Origin: Ruminococcus sp. UBA3800
Lineage (GTDB): Bacteria > Bacillota > Clostridia > Oscillospirales > Ruminococcaceae
Assembly: GCA_002368715.1 (NCBI GenBank)
Contig: DFEO01000033.1
Location: forward strand, 1-11,387
Direction: 5' to 3'
Length of the DNA: 11,387 bases
Below are positions 5,571 through 11,387 of this stretch, in pieces. A program made the position numbers and the translations under genes. The number at the start of each line of letters is the position of its first letter. Positions within the stretch are counted from its first letter, which is position 1. Under the pieces are notes generated by a model, which was not told the DNA's origin, made no database searches, and saw only the letters and a list, made by a program, of their open reading frames with translations.

Positions 5571-6033
5571 GAGCCTTGTGCGGTTTTTTAAAAGCTTTGG
5601 CTATGCGGCAGAGGGGATATCCCGGGCTGTGAGAACGCAGAGAAATATGCGCTTTCATCTGGGGGCTGCGGCGTTCGTTGTATGGATGATGCACTTTTAT
5701 GACCTGACGGATGCCGAGAGCGCAGTGCTGTTTCTGTGCATAGGCGGCGTTATAGGCGCCGAGCTTTTCAACACGGCGGTAGAGAGCACTGTTGATCTTG
5801 TGACAAAGGAAAAAAACGATATAGCAAAAACAGCCAAGGACTGTGCTTCGGGCGCAGTCCTTGTTATGGCTTTGGTAAGCGTGGTGTGCGGTGTGTTCAT
5901 TCTGTGGGACACTGCGGTATTTGCGCATATTTGGAAGGTCATGACGGACAGAGTCTGGCATATGGCAGCGTTTGCGTCAGCGGCTTTGCTGTGGCTGTGG
6001 TTCGTGTTCGGATACGGCAACGATAAAAAGTAA
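5557..6033 (+). CDS. dgkA: Diacylglycerol kinase family protein, probably undecaprenol kinase
   Basis: A 158-residue integral membrane kinase. The family block GAELFNTAVESTVDLV (67-82), followed by KNDIAKTAKDCASGAVLV (86-103), carries the catalytic E76, N72 and metal-binding E69 equivalents and the KD pair at 94-95. In Gram-positive bacteria this type phosphorylates undecaprenol, returning the lipid carrier for cell-wall synthesis. Membrane segments lie at about 34-48, 54-75 and 97-118. A fourth hydrophobic segment at about 134-152 (ending FVFGYG) is extra, as the usual length is near 120-135 residues. The ATG at 5557 overlaps the ybeY end by 14 bp, with GGAAG three bases upstream (a short spacing); a TTG at 5545 is an unlikely alternative. 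No cytidine deaminase gene follows, unlike in Bacillus. Confidence 0.93.
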   Translation: MRISKSLVRFFKSFGYAAEGISRAVRTQRNMRFHLGAAAFVVWMMHFYDLTDAESAVLFLCIGGVIGAELFNTAVESTVDLVTKEKNDIAKTAKDCASGAVLVMALVSVVCGVFILWDTAVFAHIWKVMTDRVWHMAAFASAALLWLWFVFGYGNDKK

Positions 6034-6045
6034 GGAAGTAGGATA

Positions 6046-6942
6046 ATGAGCAGTAAAAGTGTATTTGTAACGATAGTCGGCAGGGCGAACGCAGGAAAAA
6101 GCTCGCTGCTTAACAAGCTCGTGGGCGAGAAGATAGCAGCCGTGAGCGCCAAGCCCCAGACCACAAGAACAAGGATAACGGGCGTTCTCACTAAGGGTGA
6201 GATACAGTACGTTTTTTTGGACACTCCCGGTGTTCATAAGGCGCACAACAAGCTTGGCGAGCATATGCTCAAAGCAGTCAGCGACAGCGTCTCCGAGGGC
6301 GAGCTGATACTGATGATGGCTGACTGTACAAAAAAGCCGAACGAGAGCGAAAAAAAGCTTGCGGAGGGCTTTTCAAAGAAAACAAAGGTCATACTTGCTA
6401 TAAACAAGACCGACCTTATAAAAGACAAGCAGAAGCTTTTCGAGGTCATCACGGAGTATTCGTCGCTTTACGATTTTGACGAGGTGGTGCCTATTAGCGT
6501 CGTTATGGATGACGGGCTGGATATAATCATGGACCTGTTTGAAAAAAACGCCGCCGAGGGTCCGCATTTCTTTCCCGATGACAAGTTCACCGACCAGCCC
6601 GAAAGGGTGCTCATGTCGGAGATGATAAGAGAAAAGGCTCTTCAAAACCTGAATGAAGAGGTGCCCCACGGCATAGCTGTGACTATCGAGCACCTCAGCG
6701 AGCGTGAAAACAGAAACGGCGAGACTATCCTTGATATCGAAGCCACTATCTTCTGTGAGCGTGAGAGCCACAAGGGCATCCTTATCGGCAAGGGCGGCTC
6801 TATGCTCAGGCGCATAGGCTCTCAGGCAAGAGAGGATCTGGAGGAGTTTTTCGGCATAAAGGTAAATCTTCAGTGCTGGGTCAAGGTCAAGGAGGACTGG
6901 AGAAACCGTGAGGGGCTCATCAAAAACTTCGGACTGGACTGA
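6046..6942 (+). CDS. era: GTPase Era, 30S ribosome assembly factor
   Basis: A 298-residue GTPase with a C-terminal KH domain, the standard length for Era. The GTPase motifs are G1 GRANAGKS (12-19), G2 QTTR (38-41), G3 DTPG (59-62) and G4 NKTD (120-123), with PISVV (149-153) at the G5 place. The KH domain has the ILIGKGGSMLRRIG block (245-258). Era binds the 3' end of 16S rRNA near the anti-Shine-Dalgarno sequence and assists 30S maturation, the same region processed by YbeY encoded upstream. G1 differs a little from the usual GRPNVGKST (A for P, A for V, S for T), without losing the key lysine or serine. The ATG at 6046 follows AGGAAG and AGGAT at suitable spacing, 12 bases after dgkA. Confidence 0.97.
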   Translation: MSSKSVFVTIVGRANAGKSSLLNKLVGEKIAAVSAKPQTTRTRITGVLTKGEIQYVFLDTPGVHKAHNKLGEHMLKAVSDSVSEGELILMMADCTKKPNESEKKLAEGFSKKTKVILAINKTDLIKDKQKLFEVITEYSSLYDFDEVVPISVVMDDGLDIIMDLFEKNAAEGPHFFPDDKFTDQPERVLMSEMIREKALQNLNEEVPHGIAVTIEHLSERENRNGETILDIEATIFCERESHKGILIGKGGSMLRRIGSQAREDLEEFFGIKVNLQCWVKVKEDWRNREGLIKNFGLD

Positions 6943-6985
6943 GGCACAGTGAGGTATCGCTTTTAATGGCAGAAATGACCTCTTA

Positions 6986-7014
6986 TATTATCGGCTGTTT
7001 TGCAGATGATAATA
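6986..7014 (+). other. Leader hairpin just before the yqzL-like ribosome binding site
   Basis: TATTATC (6986-6992) pairs with GATAATA (7008-7014), and inside it CTG (6995-6997) pairs with CAG (7003-7005) around a TTTTG loop, separated by a small internal loop. The stem ends two bases before the GAGGTGATC ribosome site. No T-tract follows, so it is not a terminator. It could protect the mRNA after cleavage or affect translation. Confidence 0.45.
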
Positions 7015-7016
7015 GC

Positions 7017-7025
7017 GAGGTGATC
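7017..7025 (+). promoter_or_regulatory. Near-perfect Shine-Dalgarno of the yqzL-like gene
   Basis: GAGGTGATC is a 9-base match to the complement of the 16S rRNA 3' end. GAGG lies seven bases before the ATG at 7028. It is among the strongest sites in the window and is the main reason to call this short gene real. Confidence 0.8.
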
Positions 7026-7027
7026 TT

Positions 7028-7159
7028 ATGTCATATTGGGACATTTTTTTTAAAAGCGGCAGGATAGAGGACTATATCAACTACTGCCGCAGCGAGAAAG
7101 AGGGAGAACACTTTGCTGACCCTGAAGGGACTAGTGATAAGAGAGAGCGACCGTGGTGA
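7028..7159 (+). CDS. yqzL: YqzL-like small protein, overlapping recO
   Basis: A 43-codon frame starting MSYWDIFFKSGRIEDYINYC. The tryptophan, aromatic pair, SG and DY(I/L) spacing resembles the YqzL family of Firmicutes (W-x-x-F-x-x-[ST]-G-x-[IV]-x-x-Y), and YqzL genes sit exactly here, between era and recO, in Bacillus. The function of YqzL is unknown. A very strong ribosome site (7017-7025) precedes it. The last 47 bp overlap recO in another frame, so the polar, charged tail (about residues 29-43) is shaped by recO coding and may be unimportant. The overlap suggests that translation of this gene helps ribosomes reach the weak TTG start of recO. Family assignment rests on pattern and position, so it is moderately sure. 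Confidence 0.72.
   Translation: MSYWDIFFKSGRIEDYINYCRSEKEGEHFADPEGTSDKRERPW
7100..7106 (+). promoter_or_regulatory. Ribosome binding site setting the TTG start of recO
   Basis: GAGGGAG lies six bases before TTG at 7113. No ATG or GTG lies nearby in the recO frame upstream of the conserved N-terminus, so TTG is the start. The site is inside the yqzL-like coding region. Confidence 0.65.
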
Positions 7160-7865
7160 AGCCAGCAAGTCGATAAGCATCCTGACCGCCGAGAGAGGGA
7201 TAGTAAATGTCTTTATCCGAGGCGGCAGGAAAAGCACCAAAAACGCATCTCCCTCAGAGATGTTCGCTTATTCGTCGTTTTGCCTGGAGGAAAAGAAAAA
7301 CGCAAACCAGCAGGTATACTATCTCAATTCCTGCGAGAATATAAAGCTGTTTTATAACCTGCGGTTGGATGCTGTGAAAATGGCGCTGGCTATGTATTTC
7401 TGCGAGCTTCTGCGCTTTACGGGAACGGAGAATACCGATTGTACCGAGATACTGCGCCTGACGCTGAACACCTTTTATTCGCTTGATACCGACCGTATGG
7501 ATAACGAGCTTCTGCGTTCGGTGTTCGAGCTGCGGCTGCTTTGCGAAACGGGCTTCAGACCCGACCTTATAGGCTGCCGTGAGTGCCTTAAAAGCGAAGC
7601 TGACAAAATGTATATAGACATAGCGTCGGGCAGTATACTGTGTGACGGATGCTATGAGGAAAAGGGCGAGGACAATATCTTTATGGCCGACCCCACTATG
7701 CTTTATACGATAAGGTTCATAGCCCTGAGCGATTATGACCGCCTGTTCAGCTTCAGGCTGAGCGACAGGTACTGTTCGCTGCTGGGCGAATTTACAAAAA
7801 GATTTTTAAGATATCATATAAGGGGCGAGATGCGCACTCTGCGCTTTTACAGGTCGCTCTTGTAG
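7113..7865 (+). CDS. recO: DNA repair protein RecO
   Basis: A 250-residue protein of the RecFOR recombination pathway, which loads RecA on single-stranded DNA coated with SSB. The N-terminal OB-fold region (about 1-80) shows LKGLVIRESDRGEASKSI and later VFIRGGRK; a helical middle follows. A four-cysteine zinc site is formed by C155, C158, C177 and C180 (GCRECL and LCDGCY). Length is normal for the family. The start is a TTG, with GAGGGAG six bases upstream, and lies inside the yqzL-like gene, which points to coupled and probably modest expression. mutS2 begins 19 bases after the stop. Confidence 0.95.
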   Translation: MLTLKGLVIRESDRGEASKSISILTAERGIVNVFIRGGRKSTKNASPSEMFAYSSFCLEEKKNANQQVYYLNSCENIKLFYNLRLDAVKMALAMYFCELLRFTGTENTDCTEILRLTLNTFYSLDTDRMDNELLRSVFELRLLCETGFRPDLIGCRECLKSEADKMYIDIASGSILCDGCYEEKGEDNIFMADPTMLYTIRFIALSDYDRLFSFRLSDRYCSLLGEFTKRFLRYHIRGEMRTLRFYRSLL

Positions 7866-7884
7866 ACAGACAACGGAGAGAAAA

Positions 7885-10287
7885 ATGGATATAAAAAACT
7901 GCGAGGTACTTGAATTACATAAAATACTTGAAATGCTGTCGGCAAAATGCTCTAATCCCGAGGCGAAAAAAATGGCGCTCGCTATCGAGCCGGATGATGA
8001 GCTTTCGGCAGTCAGGCGTGAGGTGGCAAGAACGACGCTTGCTTTTACCCTTTCGGTAAGATACGGCTCGCCTGCCTTTTATAATATCCCCGATATCAGT
8101 GCTGCGCTGAAACGTGCCCAGAGCGGCGGCGTTATGTCGCTGGAGGAGCTTATCAGGATAAGACGGCTGCTTTCACAGGTGCAGGAGCTTTACAGCTGGT
8201 TCGGGCAGATAAGGGACGAGGATACGGATGAGCTGAGCTTTCTGTTCGAGCAGCTTTTCCCCGACAAGGCTCTGCTGACAAGGCTTGAAACAGCCATAGC
8301 CAGCGACACCGAGCTTACCGATGACGCAAGCGCACAGCTGCGCTCGATAAGGCTGAAAATAAGCCGTGGCGGACTCAAGATAAGAGAGTCGCTGGACAGG
8401 ATGATAAAGTCGTCGAGTGTGACGAAATATCTTCAGGAGAGCGTTGTCACCCTGCGTGACGGACGTTTTGTCCTGCCTGTAAAGACAGAGTATAAGAGCC
8501 GTGTCCCCGGCCTTGTACACGACACCTCGGCAACGGGCTCGACTCTTTTCATAGAGCCTATGAGCATAGTCGAGGCAAATAATGAGATACGCATCCTCCA
8601 GGGCGAGGAGCAGGACGAGATAAGGCGCATAATCCGTGAGCTTTCGGATATGTGTGCGGCTTCTGCCGACAAGCTTATCTCGGGCTACAATGCGGCGGCA
8701 CAGCTGGATGTTTATTTTTCAAAATCAAACCTTGCCGCAGATATGAGAGCCATGACCCCGGAGATCTCTGATGACGGAGTTATCATCCTGAATAAGGCAA
8801 GACATCCGCTACTTGATAAGAACAAGGCCGTGCCTGTCGATTTCTCCATAGGCGAGAGCTATAAGTCCCTGGTCATCACAGGCCCTAACACCGGCGGTAA
8901 GACCGTTGTGCTAAAGACAGTGGGTCTGCTCACTCTTATGACTATGTGCGGGCTTCTTATCCCGGCCTCTGACGGCAGCCGCATCTCGGTGTATAAAAAG
9001 ATACTGGTGGACATCGGCGATATGCAGTCCATAGAGGAGAATCTTTCCACCTTTTCGTCCCATATGAACAGGGTCAGGAATATCCTCGATGAGGCAGACA
9101 GCGAGAGCCTTGTCCTGCTGGATGAGCTGGGCTCGGGAACAGACCCTGTCGAGGGTGCTGCGCTGGCGGTGTCGATCATCGAGCGGATATCAAAGTTCGG
9201 TGCGACACTGGTCACCACGACCCATTATCAGGAGCTGAAAATGTATGCTCTTGATACCGAGGGCGTGGAGAACGCCTCCTGTGAGTTTGACACAAGGACG
9301 CTCAAACCGACCTACCGCCTTATCATAGGCTCGCCCGGAAAGTCGAATGCGTTTGACATTTCCCGCATCCTTGGCATAGACGATGATATCATCAGCCACG
9401 CAAAGAGCCTTATCACCGACGACAACAGACGCTTTGAAAATGTGATAGAGCGGCTGGAGCAGTCGAGGAGCGAGCTGGATGCGGCAAGAAAAGAGCTTGA
9501 GAGCGAAAGACGTGAAGCCGAAAGGATAAGACAGGAGCTCGAGAAAGAGCGTGAGGAGCTTTACGATCGCAAGGAGAAAGAGCTTGAGCAGGCAAGGCTC
9601 CAGGCCGAGACTATCGTCAAGAACGTAAGGATAGAGTCACAGCACCTGGTCGAGGAGCTGGAGGAGCTCAAAAAGCAAAAGGACAGAGCCGATTTCTCAC
9701 AGAAGGCGGCTCAGGCAAAGGGCATCCAGCGCCGTGCTATCAACAGGCTGTATGACGAGTCCGTCCCCGAAATGGAAAGTCGGAACGCTGAGTACGTTCT
9801 GCCAAGACCACTCAAAAAAGGCGACCGTGTCCTTATCGCAGATAACGGCAGAAGGGGGATACTTACTTCGGCACCCGACCAGTCGGGGAGCTGCTTTGTT
9901 CAGATAGGCGTTATGAGAACGAAGGTCGATGCATCAAAGCTGCGCCTTATCGAGGAGGAGCCTGCACCTGCAAAGAAGCCTGCAAAGAAGAAAACATCGG
10001 GCGGCATAACAAAGACAGGCGTTGAGAGCCGTATGACAAGAAAGCTCTCGACCGAGCTGGATATAAGAGGCTTTGCTTCGGATGAGGGGATACATGAGGT
10101 GGATCAGTTTATTTCGGATGCTATAATGTCGGGCGTTTCGATGCTGACTATCATTCACGGAAGAGGAACGGGTGTGCTCAAAAACGCTGTCAGGAACCAC
10201 CTTAAACGCCACCGCTCGGTCAAGTCCTACCGTCCGGGCATTTACGGCGAGGGCGAGGACGGCGTGACGATAGTCGAGCTTAAATAG
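7885..10287 (+). CDS. mutS2: Endonuclease MutS2
   Basis: An 800-residue MutS2. The core and clamp helices (about 1-320) precede an ABC-type ATPase domain with Walker A GPNTGGKT at 333-340, Walker B LVLLDELGSGTDP around D413-E414, and the TTTHYQELK switch soon after. A long charged coiled coil spans about 515-605. A KOW-like small beta domain begins near 640. An alanine/lysine/proline linker (about 693-704) leads to the C-terminal Smr domain, with LDIRG (725-729) and HGRGTG (758-763), the nuclease motifs. MutS2 is not a mismatch-repair protein: it has been linked to suppression of recombination and, in Bacillus, to rescue of collided ribosomes, where KOW and Smr contact the ribosome. It lacks the MutS mismatch-recognition N-domain, as expected. 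The ATG at 7885 has GGAGAG upstream. Confidence 0.97.
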   Translation: MDIKNCEVLELHKILEMLSAKCSNPEAKKMALAIEPDDELSAVRREVARTTLAFTLSVRYGSPAFYNIPDISAALKRAQSGGVMSLEELIRIRRLLSQVQELYSWFGQIRDEDTDELSFLFEQLFPDKALLTRLETAIASDTELTDDASAQLRSIRLKISRGGLKIRESLDRMIKSSSVTKYLQESVVTLRDGRFVLPVKTEYKSRVPGLVHDTSATGSTLFIEPMSIVEANNEIRILQGEEQDEIRRIIRELSDMCAASADKLISGYNAAAQLDVYFSKSNLAADMRAMTPEISDDGVIILNKARHPLLDKNKAVPVDFSIGESYKSLVITGPNTGGKTVVLKTVGLLTLMTMCGLLIPASDGSRISVYKKILVDIGDMQSIEENLSTFSSHMNRVRNILDEADSESLVLLDELGSGTDPVEGAALAVSIIERISKFGATLVTTTHYQELKMYALDTEGVENASCEFDTRTLKPTYRLIIGSPGKSNAFDISRILGIDDDIISHAKSLITDDNRRFENVIERLEQSRSELDAARKELESERREAERIRQELEKEREELYDRKEKELEQARLQAETIVKNVRIESQHLVEELEELKKQKDRADFSQKAAQAKGIQRRAINRLYDESVPEMESRNAEYVLPRPLKKGDRVLIADNGRRGILTSAPDQSGSCFVQIGVMRTKVDASKLRLIEEEPAPAKKPAKKKTSGGITKTGVESRMTRKLSTELDIRGFASDEGIHEVDQFISDAIMSGVSMLTIIHGRGTGVLKNAVRNHLKRHRSVKSYRPGIYGEGEDGVTIVELK

Positions 10288-10302
10288 ACGAGGAGGAGAA
10301 TC

Positions 10303-10638
10303 ATGAGTCTGTTATCAGGGATAAGACACAAAACCGATGCGCCGGAGGCGGTGCTGCGTTATCACTCCTTTGACGGCGGAGGGCCTGAATACCGTGCCGA
10401 GTTTGCGCAGGAGGGCATCGTTACATATACCTGCGTGCGTGATTACGGCAAGAAAAGCAAGGAGCCTGTCTGCGGAGCCCCATTTTTCGTGGTTTTCACC
10501 TTCAGGGGCGCAAAGGCCGGCTGCACAAAGATGAAGATATCTTCCTTTTCACCGATAGTTCCGCCCGAGCAGGATGAATACCTGGTGGAGGTAGATGACA
10601 AGCTTAATGTAAAGCTCACTCTGCTGGGTGAGTCGTAA
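10303..10638 (+). CDS. Uncharacterised 111-residue protein, last gene of the operon
   Basis: I do not recognise this protein. It begins MSLLSGIRHKTDAPEAVL, has no signal peptide or membrane segment, and shows alternating hydrophobic patterns typical of beta-strands (YRAEFAQEGIVTYTCV, 30-45; FFVVFTFRG, 61-69; YLVEVDDKLNVKLTLLG, 93-109). Three cysteines (C44, C57, C74) are not arranged as an obvious metal site. An excellent ribosome site (AGGAGGAG) lies 4 bases before the ATG, and the gene starts 15 bases after mutS2, so it is clearly co-transcribed with it. An intrinsic terminator follows 10 bases after its stop. The antisense frame (10443-10652) is a shadow. Coding status is well supported by the ribosome site and layout; function is unknown. 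Confidence 0.8.
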   Translation: MSLLSGIRHKTDAPEAVLRYHSFDGGGPEYRAEFAQEGIVTYTCVRDYGKKSKEPVCGAPFFVVFTFRGAKAGCTKMKISSFSPIVPPEQDEYLVEVDDKLNVKLTLLGES

Positions 10639-10648
10639 TGAGGCTTCT

Positions 10649-10676
10649 GCACCGTCTGAAAAGGCGGTGCTTTTTA
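10649..10676 (+). terminator. Intrinsic terminator ending the phoH-to-mutS2 operon
   Basis: An 8-bp stem including one G-T pair (GCACCGTC 10649-10656 with GGCGGTGC 10663-10670), a TGAAAA loop and TTTTTATT after it. Confidence 0.9.
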
Positions 10677-10730
10677 TTGCCATACTTCCTTGCTCAAAAG
10701 CCCGGTGTTTTCAAATTTAACAGATAGTTC

Positions 10731-10759
10731 TTGAAATCTATGGCTTACTGTGGTATAAT
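10731..10759 (+). promoter_or_regulatory. Strong sigma-A promoter of the DUF951-prfA operon
   Basis: TTGAAA (10731-10736), a 17-nt spacer and perfect TATAAT (10754-10759), with an upstream TG (extended -10). This is the best sigma-A promoter in the window. The start point should be near 10766, giving a short leader of about 27 nt with AAGGAGGTG at 10780-10788. Confidence 0.9.
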
Positions 10760-10792
10760 AATTAAATATGAGCAATAAAAAGGAGGTGCCTT

Positions 10793-10978
10793 ATGGACGT
10801 TCAGAAGGGCGATGTGCTCGTTTTAAAGAAAAAACACCCCTGCGGTGAAAACAAAATGGCAGTCCTGCGTTCGGGCATGGACTTTAAGCTCAGGTGTATA
10901 GGCTGCGGCAGGGAATTTATGATACCCCGTGCCAAGATAGAAAAAAACATCAGGCAGATACTTCGTGACGGGTTGTAG
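10793..10978 (+). CDS. DUF951 family protein
   Basis: A 61-residue protein matching the DUF951 family of Firmicutes: an N-terminal VQKGDVLVLKKKHPCG motif (3-18), NKMAVLRSGMDFKLRC (20-35) and the CIGCGREFMIPRAKIEK segment (35-51). Cysteines at 17, 35 and 38 could bind a metal; the compact, basic, strand-rich layout suggests nucleic-acid binding, but the family's function is not known. It has an ideal ribosome site (AAGGAGGTG, GGAGG six bases before the ATG) and its own strong promoter, so it should be well expressed. prfA follows 48 bases downstream, with a short hairpin (10979-10999) but no T-tract between them, so the two are probably one transcript. Confidence 0.93.
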   Translation: MDVQKGDVLVLKKKHPCGENKMAVLRSGMDFKLRCIGCGREFMIPRAKIEKNIRQILRDGL

Positions 10979-11026
10979 CAGCGTTTGTTCAGGACGCTGA
11001 CAACAACACAAAACGGAGGTAAGATC

Positions 11027-11387
11027 ATGTTTGAAAAATTACAGTCTCTCGAAGACAAATTCAATGAGATAAACGAAAGGCTCATGCAGCCCGAGGTCGT
11101 GAACGACGGCAGGCTGTATACCGAGCTTATGAAGGAGTATAAGACGCTTGAGCCGATAGCGCAGGCGTTCGGCGAATATAAAAAAGAGAAGGAGTCCTTT
11201 GATGAAGCAAAGGAGCTGCTTGAAGGCGGCGGCCTCGACAAGGACTTCAAGGAAATGGTACAGGCTCAGTTCGAGGAGTCGAAGGACAGAATGGCACAGC
11301 TCGAAAAGGACCTGAAAATAATGCTGCTGCCAAAGGATCCGAATGATGACAAGAACGTTATTATCGAGATAAGGGGCGGTGCAGGCG
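11027..11387 (+). CDS. prfA: Peptide chain release factor 1, 3' end outside window
   Basis: The first 120 residues of a release factor, cut by the right edge. The start MFEKLQSLEDKFNEINERLMQPEVV and the KDPNDDKNVIIEIRGGAG block (about 103-120) are typical of RF1, which ends translation at UAA and UAG; the coiled helical domain 1 fills most of the fragment. The PxT tripeptide and GGQ motif lie beyond the window, so the choice of RF1 over RF2 rests on this N-terminal resemblance and on the absence of the RF2 frameshift region. The ATG at 11027 has CGGAGGT seven bases upstream, counted from GGAGG. The overlapping antisense frame at 10801-11250 is a shadow. Confidence 0.94.
   Translation, partial: MFEKLQSLEDKFNEINERLMQPEVVNDGRLYTELMKEYKTLEPIAQAFGEYKKEKESFDEAKELLEGGGLDKDFKEMVQAQFEESKDRMAQLEKDLKIMLLPKDPNDDKNVIIEIRGGAG

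Noticed and set aside
10979..10999. Six-bp hairpin (CAGCGT with ACGCTG) between the DUF951 gene and prfA
   Set aside because: No T-tract follows, so it is not an intrinsic terminator; prfA has no separate promoter that I can see.
10801..11250. 149-codon minus-strand frame opposite the DUF951 gene and prfA
   Set aside because: It is antisense to two well-supported genes, and its serine-rich translation is typical of a shadow frame.
1..11387. CRISPR array, insertion sequence, tRNA or rRNA gene, toxin-antitoxin or defence system
   Set aside because: I looked for regularly spaced repeats, transposase motifs, tRNA-like cloverleaf signatures and small paired genes and found none; the window is core genome.

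Overview
The window looks like ordinary chromosomal core DNA from an anaerobic Firmicute of class Clostridia, most likely an Oscillospiraceae/Ruminococcus-type organism. This rests on the conserved gene order (yqfC-yqfD-phoH-ybeY-dgkA-era-yqzL-recO, as in Bacillus and Clostridia), strong Shine-Dalgarno sequences, balanced base composition with frequent AGA/AGG/ATA codons, and a Clostridia-type small four-cysteine protein. The genus is inference; no rRNA or tRNA gene is present to settle it.

Layout. (1) Positions 1-714 hold the 3' part of tgt (queuosine tRNA modification), closed by a near-ideal intrinsic terminator. (2) Positions 758-931 hold no gene but four tandem GC-rich hairpins, a possible dispersed intergenic repeat, lying between convergent genes. 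(3) On the minus strand are a 70-residue four-cysteine protein (965-1177) with its own terminator and extended -10 promoter, and before it a YlbJ-like sporulation membrane protein (1232-2320). (4) The ylbJ-like gene diverges from yqfC-yqfD across an 80-bp spacer that carries face-to-face sigma-E-like promoters, so the three sporulation genes appear to be switched on together in the mother cell. (5) A sigma-A promoter at 3978-4006 starts a housekeeping operon: phoH, ybeY, dgkA, era, a 43-codon yqzL-like gene, recO, mutS2 and an unrecognised 111-residue gene, ending at a terminator at 10649-10676. (6) A second clear sigma-A promoter (10731-10759) drives a DUF951 gene and prfA, which runs off the right edge.

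How the genes fit together. The middle operon combines RNA and ribosome maturation (PhoH, YbeY, Era), lipid-carrier recycling (DgkA/undecaprenol kinase), recombination (RecO) and MutS2, which acts on recombination or stalled ribosomes. Compared with the familiar Bacillus order, the c-di-AMP phosphodiesterase gene pgpH/yqfF is missing between phoH and ybeY, and cdd is missing between dgkA and era.

I see no mobile element, CRISPR array, defence island or clearly new multi-gene system. The points most worth a second look are the overlapping divergent sigma-E-like promoters, the hairpin cluster at 781-865, the two uncharacterised small proteins, and the short yqzL-like gene that overlaps recO.
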